DNA of 54,278 bases, taken from positions 1 to 54,278 of the forward strand of contig NZ_JADEUF010000009.1 in the NCBI RefSeq assembly GCF_015163655.1. The letters are read 5' to 3'. Below are positions 7,414 through 17,666 of this stretch, one piece after another. The stretch's first letter is position 1, and each line of letters begins with the position of its first letter. Origin of the DNA: Xenorhabdus griffiniae. Lineage in GTDB: Bacteria > Pseudomonadota > Gammaproteobacteria > Enterobacterales > Enterobacteriaceae. The notes under the pieces are model-generated. The model did not search any database. It was not told the DNA's origin and worked only from the letters and a program-made list of their open reading frames with translations. A program made the translations under genes and the position numbers.

Positions 7414-8130
7414 TTATATCAGTGCTACCAAAGAAGCCAAATCAGAAATCTCAATATGTGGCACCAGACGCCCCTCTGGTTCCTGCATCAAGTTTTTATT
7501 CTCGATGTTGATCCAACAGGCTTGCATACCACTACAAAGTGCTCCTTCGACATCTGTATTCAGATTATCCCCCACATGCAGGATCTGATTTATAGGCAGG
7601 TTAAGCCGCTCTGCCGCGAGCTGGTACATATCAGGGTAAGGTTTGGACCGTCCATCTATGCCCGCTTTCAAAACAAATTCAAAGTAATGGGCAAGCCCAC
7701 ATGCAGCCGGTTCAGCGTTCCCATTGGTAATTGCCACTAACGGCATTTGTTCCGCCAGTATGGACAAAGTGTTATGGGTAGATTCTGGCACAGCGATTTG
7801 ATTACGCCAGTACGTAAAGCAAGACATAATTTCATTTGTACCACGTACGGTTTCTTCATCATTGAAACCCTGGTGGGTAAACATCAGTTCTGCGGATTGC
7901 CGACGCCATGAAGTTACATCATGATAAATATCAGGTTCCCGTTCAAGAACCGCCTGACGGTATAAATACAGATCTTCATGCTCAAAGTGACCGAATTTGG
8001 CATCGTACTGCCTGATAAAACACAACACTTCTTTTTCGGTTTTATCGATTACAGGATGGTTATCGTAAAGCGTATCATCCAGATCGAATGTCATCGCAGC
8101 AAACGGCGCGATAGGCCGATAAAAACGCAT
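7414..8130 (-). CDS. yigB: HAD-family phosphatase YigB
   Basis: The product has 238 residues, a haloacid-dehalogenase phosphatase. In E. coli YigB dephosphorylates 5-amino-6-(5-phosphoribitylamino)uracil in riboflavin synthesis and acts on FMN. Motif I is FDLDDTLYD (nucleophile Asp16, acid/base Asp18), motif II is AITNGN, motif III carries the Lys in RSKPYPDMY, and motif IV is HVGDNLNTDVEGA. Its start overlaps the xerC stop by one base, so translation is likely coupled. Confidence 0.92.
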   Translation of the reverse strand: MRFYRPIAPFAAMTFDLDDTLYDNHPVIDKTEKEVLCFIRQYDAKFGHFEHEDLYLYRQAVLEREPDIYHDVTSWRRQSAELMFTHQGFNDEETVRGTNEIMSCFTYWRNQIAVPESTHNTLSILAEQMPLVAITNGNAEPAACGLAHYFEFVLKAGIDGRSKPYPDMYQLAAERLNLPINQILHVGDNLNTDVEGALCSGMQACWINIENKNLMQEPEGRLVPHIEISDLASLVALI

Positions 8131-9044
8131 TATGATTTTCCTCGTTTGGCTCTAGGGTGAGCCACATCATAGACTTTGGTCAAGTGCTGAAAGTCCAAAT
8201 GGGTATAAATCTGGGTGGTCGACAGGTTCGCGTGCCCCAGTAATTCCTGCACGGCACGCAGATCTCCACTGGACTCCAGAATATGTGTGGCAAAAGAGTG
8301 ACGCAATTTATGAGGGTTAACATGGCTACTAACACTTTGCCGAATCCCCCATTGTTCAAATCGTTTCTGTACATTACGGGCAGAGAGACGTTTTCCGCTT
8401 TTGGAGGAAATGAAAACTGCATCATCTTCCGGCTCAAGTAATCCCCGCATTTCCAGCCAACGCTGGAGCCATTCCTGCGCCATACGGCCAAACGGCACTT
8501 TACGTTCTTTGCTGCCCTTGCCATGTACCCAGACTTCCCCGCCTTCCAAATCCAAATGGCGACAATCCAGGCCCACCAGTTCAGATAAACGCAATCCCGC
8601 GCCATACATCACTTCCAGCATGGCCCTGTCACGCACTGACAGCAGATCGTTCAGATTAATATTGAGCAGTTGGTTAATTTCATCCACATCCATATTTTTC
8701 GGTAAGTGGCGTTTTTTATGCGGGGTACTCACTGTTTTAGCCGGATTAGCCGCCAGCTTATTTTGCATTACCATCCAGTCAAGAAAACTGCGCAAAGAAG
8801 ACAAGCGCAAAGCGAGGCTGGCAGATTGCAAGCCTGCCCGCCGACTGCGGGAGGCAAACATTTTGACTTTAGCCGGATCTAACTCCTGCCACTCAAGTAT
8901 CCCCATCTCCAATGACATTTCCGCCAAAACGACTAAATGGCGTCGATAGTTTGTGATCGTCACGGGGCTTAAACGTCGCTCAACCCGCAAATAGTGCAAG
9001 AAGCCTTCCACGGGTGCTAACAGTAAATCAATCGGCTGAGTCAT
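8130..9044 (-). CDS. xerC: Tyrosine recombinase XerC
   Basis: The product has 304 residues (E. coli 298). With XerD it resolves chromosome dimers at dif and plasmid multimers. An N-terminal SAM-like core-binding domain (about 10-95) precedes the catalytic domain with Arg in GAGLRLSEL, Lys in [33 protein letters not shown] and nucleophile Tyr in IYTHLDF. It overlaps the yigA stop by four bases and the yigB start by one. Its presence makes the Xer-like sites at 666-771 of interest, since the host supplies the enzyme. Confidence 0.97.
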   Translation of the reverse strand: MTQPIDLLLAPVEGFLHYLRVERRLSPVTITNYRRHLVVLAEMSLEMGILEWQELDPAKVKMFASRSRRAGLQSASLALRLSSLRSFLDWMVMQNKLAANPAKTVSTPHKKRHLPKNMDVDEINQLLNINLNDLLSVRDRAMLEVMYGAGLRLSELVGLDCRHLDLEGGEVWVHGKGSKERKVPFGRMAQEWLQRWLEMRGLLEPEDDAVFISSKSGKRLSARNVQKRFEQWGIRQSVSSHVNPHKLRHSFATHILESSGDLRAVQELLGHANLSTTQIYTHLDFQHLTKVYDVAHPRAKRGKS

Positions 9045-9745
9045 GCGCGTTCAATCCAACGGGACAACAAACCCGGTAATAACTTCGCTAAATGGGCGAG
9101 AATGTCCGTTCCCATGCCTTCGTGATAGTGCTGTTTATCATGACTATTGAAAATGACCATACCCAAATCCCCTCGTGATCCTAAAAGGGAAATGGCCACT
9201 GAGCCAACATGACGTGCCTGTGGCATCAACAATAAAATCTCTGGGCCATGCAATCGGCCAAGATAATGATTCTTTTCGCCAAATCGCTTAATGCGGACGG
9301 GTTCAAAGGACTGACGGGAAATCGCCAGTTCCGGTACATTCAATGGGGCGCCAAGATGCCATTTATCACTAAACAATCGAATATAACTGTTACTCAACCC
9401 CAATGTTTTTGACCATGAAGTTAAGCAGGACAGAAAATCCTGCAAGCTCTTGGCACCAGAGAGATCCGACAGTAATTGCAATAGGTTACTGAACAGCACT
9501 TCATTCTGTTTCGCCTGCGCTATCAAATGGTTCAGATCGTCTTCCAAATAACAGATACGTTTCCTCTGGCGGTTCATATGCCATTCCATTAAAGAGACAC
9601 TGTCCCGCACTGGATGAGGAACTCTTATCTTATCGACCATATTGGCATTACGGATAAAAAAATCTGGATTATTCAATAAATAATCCAAGACTGCTTGATC
9701 ATCCAGCCTGCTTTCGATGTGCAATGGATCGTCTTTTTCACTCAT
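9041..9745 (-). CDS. yigA: DUF484 family protein YigA
   Basis: The product has 234 residues from the ATG at 9745 ([12 protein letters not shown]), which has GGGG nine bases upstream and fits the 235-residue E. coli protein. The frame stays open to a TTG at 9793 abutting the dapF stop, but that codon has no ribosome-binding site. The family is cytoplasmic and GAF-like, of unknown function. Conserved runs are [29 protein letters not shown] and [13 protein letters not shown]. It is always found between dapF and xerC. The function is not known. Confidence 0.88.
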   Translation of the reverse strand: MSEKDDPLHIESRLDDQAVLDYLLNNPDFFIRNANMVDKIRVPHPVRDSVSLMEWHMNRQRKRICYLEDDLNHLIAQAKQNEVLFSNLLQLLSDLSGAKSLQDFLSCLTSWSKTLGLSNSYIRLFSDKWHLGAPLNVPELAISRQSFEPVRIKRFGEKNHYLGRLHGPEILLLMPQARHVGSVAISLLGSRGDLGMVIFNSHDKQHYHEGMGTDILAHLAKLLPGLLSRWIERA

Positions 9746-9793
9746 TTTCCAATGCCCCATATTTCGAGAGAGACTCTGCGAACACAGAATCAA

Positions 9794-10618
9794 TCACAAA
9801 TGAATCGTACCATCATAGACGTGGGTTGCAGGCCCAGTCATAAAAAGTGGTTTACCCGCCCCATCCCAACGAATTTGCAGTGTCCCACCCGGAAGATCAA
9901 CCCGAACCTGATTATCCAACAGCTCCTGCTGGATACCAACGGCTACTGCGGCACACGCGCCACTGCCACATGCCCGTGTCTCACCAGCACCGCGCTCAAA
10001 AACACGCAACCGAATATGGCCCCGATTTATTACCTGCATAAAACCAATATTGGCGCGCTCAGGAAAACGTTCATGGCTTTCCAATACAGGCCCCAATATT
10101 TCCACTTCAGCAGTGTCCACATCCTCAACCGGTATGACACAATGAGGGTTCCCCATCGACACAACGCCACACAGCACCGTCCGTTCAATAGCGCGGATAA
10201 TATAGGTTTTCTCAGCCTTATTGGCGCGAAACGGAATATGCTGCGGCTCAAAATCCGGCTCTCCCATGTTGACACTGACCTGGTCATCATTTGTGATGCT
10301 TAATATCATTCGGCCTGCTTGTGTACTGACCTTGATATCACGCTTATTGGTCAACCCCTTGAGACGGACAAAACGGGCAAAGCAACGTGCCCCATTACCA
10401 CACTGGGAAACTTCACTGCCGTCAGCATTAAAAATGCGGTAATGAAAGTCTAAGTCAGGATCATAGGGTGCTTCAACAATCAAAAGTTGATCAAAACCCA
10501 CCCCTGTATTCCGGTTAGCCAGACGGCAAATTAACTCTGGAGAAAAATAAACATTTTGGGTCACTGCATCAACGACCATAAAATCATTACCAAGACCATG
10601 CATTTTGGAGAACTGCAT
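9794..10618 (-). CDS. dapF: Diaminopimelate epimerase
   Basis: The product has 274 residues, as in E. coli. It converts LL- to meso-diaminopimelate, the precursor of lysine and of the peptidoglycan cross-link, using two cysteines without a cofactor. Cys73 lies in [10 protein letters not shown] and the second catalytic Cys in [13 protein letters not shown] near residue 217. The start [17 protein letters not shown] is conserved. It lies 37 bp after lptM and leads the yigA-xerC-yigB-uvrD cluster. Confidence 0.97.
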   Translation of the reverse strand: MQFSKMHGLGNDFMVVDAVTQNVYFSPELICRLANRNTGVGFDQLLIVEAPYDPDLDFHYRIFNADGSEVSQCGNGARCFARFVRLKGLTNKRDIKVSTQAGRMILSITNDDQVSVNMGEPDFEPQHIPFRANKAEKTYIIRAIERTVLCGVVSMGNPHCVIPVEDVDTAEVEILGPVLESHERFPERANIGFMQVINRGHIRLRVFERGAGETRACGSGACAAVAVGIQQELLDNQVRVDLPGGTLQIRWDGAGKPLFMTGPATHVYDGTIHL

Positions 10619-10655
10619 ATACGACTCCAGAAGAAATCACATTACCCAATCACTA

Positions 10656-10853
10656 TTATGCATTCATCGATATATTGTCTTTTAATAAGCTGTTTTCTAA
10701 CAGCTTTTCTGACTGCACCTGATCCATTTTATGCGTAGGTAGCTGTGTTGCAGATGTTTCCGCTGGAGGAAAATAGAGAGGCCCTTTCAAGCCACAACCA
10801 GCCAGAGAAAGTAATGTTATGATAGCCAGTGACCAACGAAGTTGTTTTTTCAT
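10656..10853 (-). CDS. lptM: LPS-assembly lipoprotein LptM (YifL)
   Basis: The product has 65 residues, a small outer-membrane lipoprotein. The signal peptide MKKQLRWSLAIITLLSLAGC ends in the lipobox LAGC with the lipidated Cys20, followed by GLKGPLYFPP, the conserved core of the family. In E. coli LptM stabilises the LptD/LptE translocon by promoting correct LptD disulfides. The tail after about residue 35 is variable. It precedes dapF on the same strand and is divergent from cyaY. Confidence 0.9.
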   Translation of the reverse strand: MKKQLRWSLAIITLLSLAGCGLKGPLYFPPAETSATQLPTHKMDQVQSEKLLENSLLKDNISMNA

Positions 10854-10931
10854 TATATTAATGCCTGTGATTCATGCGCCAATACTCTCTATAATCGCAG
10901 CTAGGCCCTGAAAAGCAAATAGGAAATAAAC

Positions 10932-11252
10932 ATGAACGATAGCGAATTTCATCAATTGGCTGATCAATTGATGTTTCATATTGAAGAGCAACTGGATAAT
11001 TACGATGGTGATACGGATATCGACTATGAAACAAACGGCGGTGTGATGACGCTGAGTTTTGAAAATGGCAGCAAAATTATTATCAATCGCCAAGAACCTT
11101 TCCATCAGATATGGCTGGCAACCAAAAATGGGGGTTACCATTTTGATTATCAGGATAGCCAGTGGATTTGTGACCGCAGTGGTAATGATTTTATCTCCAT
11201 GCTGGCACAAGCCATTACTGAGCAAAGCGGTGAGCCATTCCAATTTTCGTGA
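10932..11252 (+). CDS. cyaY: Frataxin homologue CyaY
   Basis: The product has 106 residues, cytoplasmic. It binds ferrous iron and IscS and modulates iron-sulfur cluster assembly. The acidic first helix ([32 protein letters not shown], split here as [11 protein letters not shown] and [16 protein letters not shown]) and the beta-sheet motifs [20 protein letters not shown] and WICDRSG are typical. It is convergent with cyaA across a hairpin terminator, as in E. coli. Confidence 0.96.
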   Translation: MNDSEFHQLADQLMFHIEEQLDNYDGDTDIDYETNGGVMTLSFENGSKIIINRQEPFHQIWLATKNGGYHFDYQDSQWICDRSGNDFISMLAQAITEQSGEPFQFS

Positions 11253-11253
11253 C

Positions 11254-11277
11254 TATACCAATCTGACTGCAAGATGC
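11254..11277 (+). repeat. Palindromic repeat, partial copy B (left end only)
   Basis: TATACCAATCTGACTGCAAG plus ATGC matches the left end of copies A and F, but the hairpin and right end are absent. It starts two bases after the cyaY stop codon. Confidence 0.6.
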
Positions 11278-11324
11278 ATTTCATCAAAACCAAATAAAAA
11301 TAATGAGTCAACGAAAGACATCTA

Positions 11325-11353
11325 ATAAAAGCGCCTGATAAAACAGGCGCTTA
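11325..11353. terminator. Terminator between convergent cyaY and cyaA
   Basis: A perfect 9-bp stem, AAGCGCCTG (11329-11337) with CAGGCGCTT (11344-11352), has a six-base loop. Read on the minus strand it is followed by TTTTATT, so it mainly ends the cyaA transcript. Confidence 0.75.
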
Positions 11354-11367
11354 AACAATTGATTACA

Positions 11368-13986
11368 TCAATAGTGATATAAAGAATGATAAGGATCGTG
11401 TGCATGTACCCCACAGGTTTTATCAAGGCGCTCGTCAATATGAAGCCTGGTATCATTCGCTTCTATATCAGCCACCGGATACACTCCCTCTATAAATGGA
11501 GTGACATGGGTACGCTCACCTTTCTTAACGATTTGATAAAACTGTGGCAGGTTGAAATTGACAAAGCTAGAGCCATAAGTAAAACGATCATGTGATGATG
11601 AATAAAACCGGCTGATATCTCGCACTAACTCTTCTTTACTGCCTTCACAATGGGAATAAATTTCCACCCGATTTGATTCATCAAGAATATAAATATTGAA
11701 CCCTTGTTTGTCTTCAATATCTTCGAAAAAGAACTGGATAATACCTTCACAAGCAAAACCGTCTATTACAGGCGGTAAGTGCTTTTCTTTGGTGTCAATT
11801 TTGACTGGCAGTCCATGCAATTTGGTGTTGGAAATCGCACCATAGAATTCCACTGCATTTTCCAATTTTTGTACCGAAACGTTTAACCGTTCGAAGAATA
11901 ATCCCCATGTTTGCCCTGAGATGCGTAATGCCTTAAAACGGTTTGGATCTTGTCGGTTACTGGACAGGCGTAACTCTATACACTCCGAAACTAATTGCTG
12001 GATACGCGTGCGGATCAATCCACGTAAATGTTTGCTATAACAGAAAACTTCAACATCAGATGGCGGTGCTGCATCTTGATGCATTTTTCCCAATATGGTT
12101 TTCAATGCTTCCAATACCGATTGCTCGCCATTGAAATGCAAGGTTCTTACTTCATTCCATGAATTGCGGTAAAGCAAATCAATGCTACCTACCAAACATT
12201 GCTGCAACTCGCCAAAACTGAAAACATTCAGGTTCCTTAAATCAAAGCGAACGATTTGATCAGAAAATGCAGTCGTTGGATCTTGTTCTAAATTGACAAT
12301 GATCGCCAAGTGACGAATTTCACATGGGCTGTATAGTGCTTTTGGTGTAGGAGCAGGTAGACGGATTGGGAAATGAGCGGCAATGTCATCTACCAAATCA
12401 CATAATTTCTGCCTGTCACACTGAGAGCCACCATGATGAATATGGAGCCGAGTTTCTTTAGCCAACAGGCCATTGAAATAGGTCCAGGAAACCAATTTAT
12501 TCAGATAGCGATTGTATTCCAATGGTTGATGACCAGTGATCGATTCAATCGTGGGAGCATGGTTATAAAGATACCAACCACTACGGTTTACTCGCCCCGG
12601 AGGGACATAGATGAAGGTCAGATCCTTTTCCGACAGATCCGGTGATATCTGAGGATTCACCAAAGTCACTTTACCGGGCAATGCTTCAAAAGCCGCATAC
12701 AATTTACGTGTCAATACGCCAATATCCTGTGGGCTGGCACTCACACTTAAATTATTACGGCGGGCAAAGCGGATTAAGTTGCGATAGCTCTGCATCATGG
12801 TATCAAGCAATTCATTATGGGCATCACGCACCTGCTCAATTTTCCATGCATTACGGTTATCCAGCATAGCCAGTTTACTCTCATCCCAACCCCATTCGCG
12901 CACTAACTGGGACATAACCTGACGACGCCATCCTGTACAACCTTTATCATTCTGGCCTGCCAATAATTGCTCACATACCTTCAGATAAAAACAACGACGC
13001 GCCAAATCAAGGCGCGCAAGGTCATTCGTGGCAGTCAGGTAGCGGGTTACACGCTCCAGCATCATGCTATAGGCATCGAGACCAAAAGAAACAATTGCAC
13101 CGTCATGAAAATATTGCTTCATTTCCATCGCCAGAAGCTTTCCATTGGGATATTCCCATGAATAAGCTTCCAACAGCAGACTTTTCAATACAGCCTTATA
13201 AGGAGAGTCCACGCTCTTGTAAAGTTGCCAGAGGCTCGCCCCAAAATATTCTTCTGCAGACAATTCTCCCAAGCCACCCAGATCCAACCATTCATTTGGC
13301 GTCAACACACCTTGAGCATAGAGAGAAAGGACGTACTCATCATAATGAGCCTCCTCTTCCACAGGAACCATTGCCCACAACAAGCGCTTGCCAGCCAGAC
13401 AAACCGCTGTGCGATAAAATTCATCCAGCAGAAGGATATGTTGGGTAGAACCGCAATCTTCACCGTTCAAACTACCACAGGCATTATGCCGAAAACGGTT
13501 TTCATCAATCAGAAAAAAAGTAACCTCAGTACCCAGTGAAGCTGCCCACTGTTCTATCAAGGTACATTTTTGTTCCAGCAAAGCTTTCTCGTCACTATCT
13601 AACCAAGATTGATGACAAACCCAAATATCTAAATCAGAAGAACAACTTTGCCCGATAGAAGACGTGCTGCCCATGGAATAAATTCCCGTAATCGGCAATT
13701 CACCATTAGACGTATGTGACGATACATCTGGCAGGACACCTGTCAGCTGACTATCCAGATCATTAATCCAAAACTGCTGTGCTTCATCAGGCATAAAAAA
13801 ACAAACGCCATGAGGAACATCGCTTTTGATATAACCTGGCATCATTGGATGATGATAATGTAATAATACTGGAATTAAACTATAAACTTGCTTGAAAGCG
13901 TCACTCATTAAGCTCGTAGCGCGCTCTAATCTAAGTTGGTTAATTGCATCCAGTCGCTGCTTCAGCGTTTCAATATAGAGATACAA
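11368..13986 (-). CDS. cyaA: Class I adenylate cyclase
   Basis: The product has 872 residues (E. coli 848). It makes cAMP from ATP; the N-terminal half is catalytic and the C-terminal half mediates regulation by the glucose phosphotransferase system. The start [19 protein letters not shown] and blocks such as [32 protein letters not shown] and [19 protein letters not shown] match the family. The initiation codon is TTG (13986), as in E. coli, where the weak start limits expression. The first 820 or so residues align with E. coli, but the last 50 (after about [14 protein letters not shown]) are divergent and longer. A CRP-type site lies about 110 bp upstream. Confidence 0.97.
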   Translation of the reverse strand: MYLYIETLKQRLDAINQLRLERATSLMSDAFKQVYSLIPVLLHYHHPMMPGYIKSDVPHGVCFFMPDEAQQFWINDLDSQLTGVLPDVSSHTSNGELPITGIYSMGSTSSIGQSCSSDLDIWVCHQSWLDSDEKALLEQKCTLIEQWAASLGTEVTFFLIDENRFRHNACGSLNGEDCGSTQHILLLDEFYRTAVCLAGKRLLWAMVPVEEEAHYDEYVLSLYAQGVLTPNEWLDLGGLGELSAEEYFGASLWQLYKSVDSPYKAVLKSLLLEAYSWEYPNGKLLAMEMKQYFHDGAIVSFGLDAYSMMLERVTRYLTATNDLARLDLARRCFYLKVCEQLLAGQNDKGCTGWRRQVMSQLVREWGWDESKLAMLDNRNAWKIEQVRDAHNELLDTMMQSYRNLIRFARRNNLSVSASPQDIGVLTRKLYAAFEALPGKVTLVNPQISPDLSEKDLTFIYVPPGRVNRSGWYLYNHAPTIESITGHQPLEYNRYLNKLVSWTYFNGLLAKETRLHIHHGGSQCDRQKLCDLVDDIAAHFPIRLPAPTPKALYSPCEIRHLAIIVNLEQDPTTAFSDQIVRFDLRNLNVFSFGELQQCLVGSIDLLYRNSWNEVRTLHFNGEQSVLEALKTILGKMHQDAAPPSDVEVFCYSKHLRGLIRTRIQQLVSECIELRLSSNRQDPNRFKALRISGQTWGLFFERLNVSVQKLENAVEFYGAISNTKLHGLPVKIDTKEKHLPPVIDGFACEGIIQFFFEDIEDKQGFNIYILDESNRVEIYSHCEGSKEELVRDISRFYSSSHDRFTYGSSFVNFNLPQFYQIVKKGERTHVTPFIEGVYPVADIEANDTRLHIDERLDKTCGVHAHDPYHSLYHY

Positions 13987-14091
13987 GAGTTTCGCCTGAT
14001 ATCAGTTCCAGTGCCCAAAGTAGTCCCCTGTTTCCGATAACGCATGGTATTACAAGATTATTTAAAATTATTTTTACAAACTTATTGTCGG

Positions 14092-14113
14092 AAACGTGAT
14101 CAATTTAACACCT
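14092..14113 (-). promoter_or_regulatory. CRP-cAMP operator of cyaA
   Basis: On the minus strand, TGTTA-AATTGA-TCACG (14095-14110) fits TGTGA-N6-TCACA with two mismatches. From memory it matches the E. coli cyaA P2 operator GTGTTAAATTGATCACGTTT. It overlaps the putative -10, which fits repression of cyaA by its own product. Confidence 0.7.
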
Positions 14114-14130
14114 TGCAATCAAAGCGTAAA
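14103..14130 (-). promoter_or_regulatory. Candidate cyaA P2 promoter
   Basis: On the minus strand, -35 TTTACG (14125-14130) and -10 TTAAAT (14103-14108) are separated by 16 bp. The CRP operator covers the -10. The hexamers are only moderately good; the placement rests on the conserved operator geometry. Confidence 0.45.
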
Positions 14131-14475
14131 GTACGCAATACCATCTTTCCTCTTCACCTGCAATAGCCAAAATACAATTAACTCATTGTAAAATATTAAG
14201 TTAATCACGAAACAGACACAATAATATGTTTTTTTAGCACAACAATTACCGTTGATTATTTTTCATATCGTAGTTGTAAAGCATTGTAAATACATCACTC
14301 TTTCATCAATATTTAACTGAATAATATTTTTTTTATTGTTAAATATTCTCACCGCTTTTTATCATTAAGATAATCACAAAATTCAATTTGCTTTTAAATC
14401 AATCTCTTTGTTTATTTTCTCCATTCAAATAAAATATTATTTTAATATTTAAAATTATTTTTATTTCATAAACTG

Positions 14476-14580
14476 TATACGCATTAAACTTCAAGTTGCC
14501 ATTGACAACACGCTATAAAACCTGATTTCTCCCCGCTTTGCGGGGAGAAATCACACGCATCTTGCAGTTAGATTGGTATA
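14476..14580 (-). repeat. Intergenic palindromic repeat, copy C
   Basis: A full-length 105-bp copy, opposite in orientation to copy A. It starts TATACGCATTAAACTTCAAG, has the central stem ATTTCTCCCCGC with GCGGGGAGAAAT, and ends CATCTTGCAGTTAGATTGGTATA. It lies between cyaA and hemC. Confidence 0.85.
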
Positions 14581-14819
14581 TACCCATATACTATTTTGAT
14601 TTTTTCTGGCTTTTTCGTAACTGGAAAAAAAATCATTGAGATGTTAAAACTGGCACTATTTTCTCACTAACTGGTGGCTAAAAACCCTTATTTTCCATCA
14701 AATCAAGTTGCGTAGTCGTTAATACAACGGTCAATAAAGCAACAAAAATTGCAAGATGAAGAATATAGAAATCATTAGTGAATACAGTCACCCAATATAC
14801 TTACCTAATAGATTTATCC

Positions 14820-15761
14820 ATGACAATGAAAACCATTCGCATCGCTACCCGCCAAAGCCCATTAGCTATGTGGCAAGCGCAATATGTTCAAAAGCAACTG
14901 AAACACTTTCATCCAGAACTGCAAGTAGAACTGGTTCCAATGGTGACACGCGGCGATATTATCCTCGATACGCCATTAGCAAAGGTGGGAGGAAAAGGGC
15001 TATTTGTGAAGGAACTGGAATTAGCTCTGCTCGAAAAGCGAGCTGATATTGCCGTCCACTCCATGAAAGATGTCCCTGTCGAATTTCCTGATGGTTTGGG
15101 ATTGGTCACAATCTGCGAACGGGATGATCCACGGGATGCTTTTGTTTCAGTAAAATACGCCTCGCTCGATGACCTGCCGACTGGCAGTGTTGTGGGTACG
15201 TCCAGTTTACGCCGCCAATGCCAAATCCGTCAGCGACGTCCTGATCTTGTCGTTCGTGACTTACGCGGTAATGTCGGAACCCGTCTGAACAAGCTCGATA
15301 ACGGCGATTATGATGCAATTATTCTTGCAACGGCGGGCCTGAAACGGCTGGGGTTGGAAGAACGCATTCGTATGCCATTAGAACCTGAGTTATTGCTGCC
15401 AGCCGTCGGCCAAGGAGCGGTAGGTATTGAGTGTCGGCTCGACGATCAGCAAACCCGTGAATTGCTGTCGCCCTTGAACCATGCAAGAACAGAAGCTTGC
15501 GTTCTCGCTGAAAGAGCAATGAACACCCACCTTGAAGGGGGCTGTCAGGTACCGATTGGCAGTTATGCCATCTGGCAAGGAGAGAATATTTGGCTACGCG
15601 CGCTCGTGGGTTCTCCTGATGGCACAGTGATCGTACGTGGTGAAAGAGTGGTTTCAGCCAAAGAAGCCCGTCAAGCAGGTATCGCATTGGCGGAAGAGTT
15701 ATTGGAGAAAGGCGCACGCCAGATTCTGGCAAGCGTATACCAGAGGAACCTACCGAAATGA
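14820..15761 (+). CDS. hemC: Porphobilinogen deaminase (hydroxymethylbilane synthase)
   Basis: The product has 313 residues. It joins four porphobilinogens into hydroxymethylbilane in tetrapyrrole synthesis, on a dipyrromethane cofactor bound to Cys242 (EGGCQVPIG). Motifs seen are [30 protein letters not shown] and GTSSLRRQ. The frame is open back to 14778, but the ATG at 14820 ([11 protein letters not shown]) gives exactly the E. coli spacing to RIATR; the ATG at 14826 is the alternative. The last four bases overlap hemD. It is first in hemCDXY, divergent from cyaA. Confidence 0.96.
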   Translation: MTMKTIRIATRQSPLAMWQAQYVQKQLKHFHPELQVELVPMVTRGDIILDTPLAKVGGKGLFVKELELALLEKRADIAVHSMKDVPVEFPDGLGLVTICERDDPRDAFVSVKYASLDDLPTGSVVGTSSLRRQCQIRQRRPDLVVRDLRGNVGTRLNKLDNGDYDAIILATAGLKRLGLEERIRMPLEPELLLPAVGQGAVGIECRLDDQQTRELLSPLNHARTEACVLAERAMNTHLEGGCQVPIGSYAIWQGENIWLRALVGSPDGTVIVRGERVVSAKEARQAGIALAEELLEKGARQILASVYQRNLPK

Positions 15762-16498
15762 GCATTTTGATCACCCGCCCTGTTCCCGCAGGAGAGGAAT
15801 TGGTCAAGCGACTGCGGTCTATTGGAAAATCAGCCTTCAGCGCCCCCCTCATTGCCATTCATCCGGGGGCAGATTTGCCATTACTGCCACAAAAACTGCA
15901 ATGGCTATCTGCGGGAGATCTGGTTTTTCTATTATCAAAAAATGCTGTTCATTATGCCAATGAACAGCTTATTCAAACAGGCCAGTCATGGCCTGAACAG
16001 CTATCCTATTATGGGATCGGCAAATCAACTTCCCTCATGTTTCATCAATCAACTGGATTAGAAATCTTCTATTCTAAGCAAGGTGAAACCAGTGAAGATC
16101 TACTACAACTCCCCACGTTACAGTCAATGGACAATAAAAAGATTTTATTGCTTCGAGGCAATGGCGGCCGTGAAGTGATTGCCTCAACATTAAGGCTCCG
16201 TGGAGGTGTAGTCGATTACTGTGAATGTTATTCACGCCAGCCAGTTAAATACGATACCGCCGATTTCAGTCGTCACTGGCAGCAATGTGGTATAAAAACC
16301 ATCGTTGTCACAAGTGGCGAAATGCTGCAACTGTTATATAACTTAGTCACTGATAGCGATGGAAAAACATGGTTACTGAATTGCAAGCTGATTGTGGTCA
16401 GCGAACGTCTTGCTCATATCGCCCAGACGTTGGGCTGGCAAACAATACAAGTCGCCAAGAGTGCAGATAATGACGCCTTAATCCAGGCACTGGAATAA
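15758..16498 (+). CDS. hemD: Uroporphyrinogen-III synthase
   Basis: The product has 246 residues, a cytoplasmic two-domain protein that closes hydroxymethylbilane with inversion of ring D to give uroporphyrinogen III. The sequence is divergent, as usual in this family, but the order of conserved pieces is right: [15 protein letters not shown] at the N terminus, FLSKNAV-type sequence ([13 protein letters not shown]), [15 protein letters not shown] in the centre and [11 protein letters not shown] toward the C terminus. Its ATG overlaps the hemC stop (ATGA), so the two are translationally coupled. Confidence 0.93.
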   Translation: MSILITRPVPAGEELVKRLRSIGKSAFSAPLIAIHPGADLPLLPQKLQWLSAGDLVFLLSKNAVHYANEQLIQTGQSWPEQLSYYGIGKSTSLMFHQSTGLEIFYSKQGETSEDLLQLPTLQSMDNKKILLLRGNGGREVIASTLRLRGGVVDYCECYSRQPVKYDTADFSRHWQQCGIKTIVVTSGEMLQLLYNLVTDSDGKTWLLNCKLIVVSERLAHIAQTLGWQTIQVAKSADNDALIQALE

Positions 16499-16518
16499 AT
16501 TAATATGGGATGTCCATT

Positions 16519-17664
16519 ATGACGGAACAAAAAAAGACGGAACAAAAGCAACCTACCGATGCGGTTAAACGTTATGGTTGGTTAGGTAATACGCTTTCAA
16601 TTGCCATTTCTTTGGCGATAGGTGTTGGTGGTCTTTATATTTATTATCATGGTCAACAGCAGAATGCAGCATTAAAAGCCGAAAATCTCGTTCTTCAACA
16701 AGAGATGGCTTCTCTGACACAACAGCAATCTGCCGAGCAGCAAAACTTTGGCACCAAACTCCAAGAGTTGACGGATTCTTTACAACAAGCCAACTCACAA
16801 AGTCAGCAACTCGATGGCCGCATGGCAGAGCTTCAAAAACGTGTTTCGGCATTTTCAAATACAGATATTGAAAACTGGCGACTGGCACAGGCAAGCTCCC
16901 TCGTTAAGATGGCCGGCCGAAAAGTCTGGAGTGAACAGGATATTACTACTGCCATCGCCTTGTTGAAAGATGCCGACCAGAACCTGGCTGAAATGGATGA
17001 TCCCAGCCTGCTCTATGTTCGTAAGGCTATCATGGCAGATATCGATTCTCTGACCAAAATCAAACAGATTGATTTAGATGGTATTATCCTGATGCTAAAT
17101 CAGCTATCAAACCAAGTCGATAACTTACACCTTGCCAATAAAGTAGAACAAGCCATATCGGAGAAGGCAAACGATCATGGGATCACAGCTTCCCTCTCTG
17201 ATTGGCGCCAGAACCTGAGCAATAGCTGGCACAGCTTTATGGATAACTTCATTACCATTACCCCACGTGATAACAGCAAAGCGCCATTGCTGGCACCTAA
17301 TCAAGGCGTTTACCTGCGCGAGAACATTCGTTCCAAACTGTTGATTGCTGCACAGGCGGTTCCTCGCCATCAAGTTAAAATTTATCAGGATGCATTGCAA
17401 GATGTGCAAGCTTGGGTGAATGCTTATTTTGATACCTCTTACCCGGAGGCAGAGAACTTTTTAACAAACGTTGTTTCACTGCAAAAGAAACCATTATCCA
17501 TCAATGTGCCTGAACAGATGAACAGCCAGCCCATATTGGCAGAACTGGTTCGTAAGCGTATTTATAATTTACCGCATTCCAAGCAATCCCAAACTGAAAC
17601 ACAATCACAACCAACGACAACAGAAGCCATCGATCAAGCAAAAACATCCGTTGGGGAGAGCTGA
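16519..17664 (+). CDS. hemX: HemX, membrane-anchored protein of the hem operon
   Basis: The product has 381 residues from the ATG at 16519 (MTEQKKTEQ), which has GGGA eight bases upstream. The in-frame ATG at 16510 is too close to that site. A short cytoplasmic tail is followed by one transmembrane helix (LGNTLSIAISLAIGVGGLYIY, read as two halves) and a long periplasmic part with a Gln-rich coiled coil (about residues 50-115). It was once called a uroporphyrinogen-III methyltransferase, but it has no SAM-binding motifs, so that label should not be used. It lies two bases before hemY. Confidence 0.92.
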   Translation: MTEQKKTEQKQPTDAVKRYGWLGNTLSIAISLAIGVGGLYIYYHGQQQNAALKAENLVLQQEMASLTQQQSAEQQNFGTKLQELTDSLQQANSQSQQLDGRMAELQKRVSAFSNTDIENWRLAQASSLVKMAGRKVWSEQDITTAIALLKDADQNLAEMDDPSLLYVRKAIMADIDSLTKIKQIDLDGIILMLNQLSNQVDNLHLANKVEQAISEKANDHGITASLSDWRQNLSNSWHSFMDNFITITPRDNSKAPLLAPNQGVYLRENIRSKLLIAAQAVPRHQVKIYQDALQDVQAWVNAYFDTSYPEAENFLTNVVSLQKKPLSINVPEQMNSQPILAELVRKRIYNLPHSKQSQTETQSQPTTTEAIDQAKTSVGES

Positions 17665-17666
17665 AC

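Larger units (their letters stand above)
13987..14819. other. cyaA-hemC divergent intergenic region
   Basis: About 830 bp, very AT-rich in the middle (14160-14470). It holds the cyaA promoter and CRP site (about 14092-14130), palindromic repeat copy C (14476-14580) and, toward the right, the hemC promoter, which I cannot place with confidence. A short frame beginning at the ATG at 14756 overlaps hemC out of frame and is not credible as a gene. Confidence 0.6.

Noticed and set aside
7368-7440. Possible LexA (SOS) box upstream of uvrD
   Set aside because: E. coli uvrD has one, but here there is no CTGT-N8-ACAG pattern in the gap; CTATATAAAAATATTA is too far from consensus.
14756-15046. Open frame starting before hemC and overlapping it
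   Set aside because: It is out of frame with hemC, which is a clear gene, and has no family resemblance or ribosome-binding site.
16519-17664. Annotation of hemX as uroporphyrinogen-III C-methyltransferase
   Set aside because: The product is a single-pass membrane protein with a coiled coil and no SAM-binding motifs. The methyltransferase label is a legacy error.
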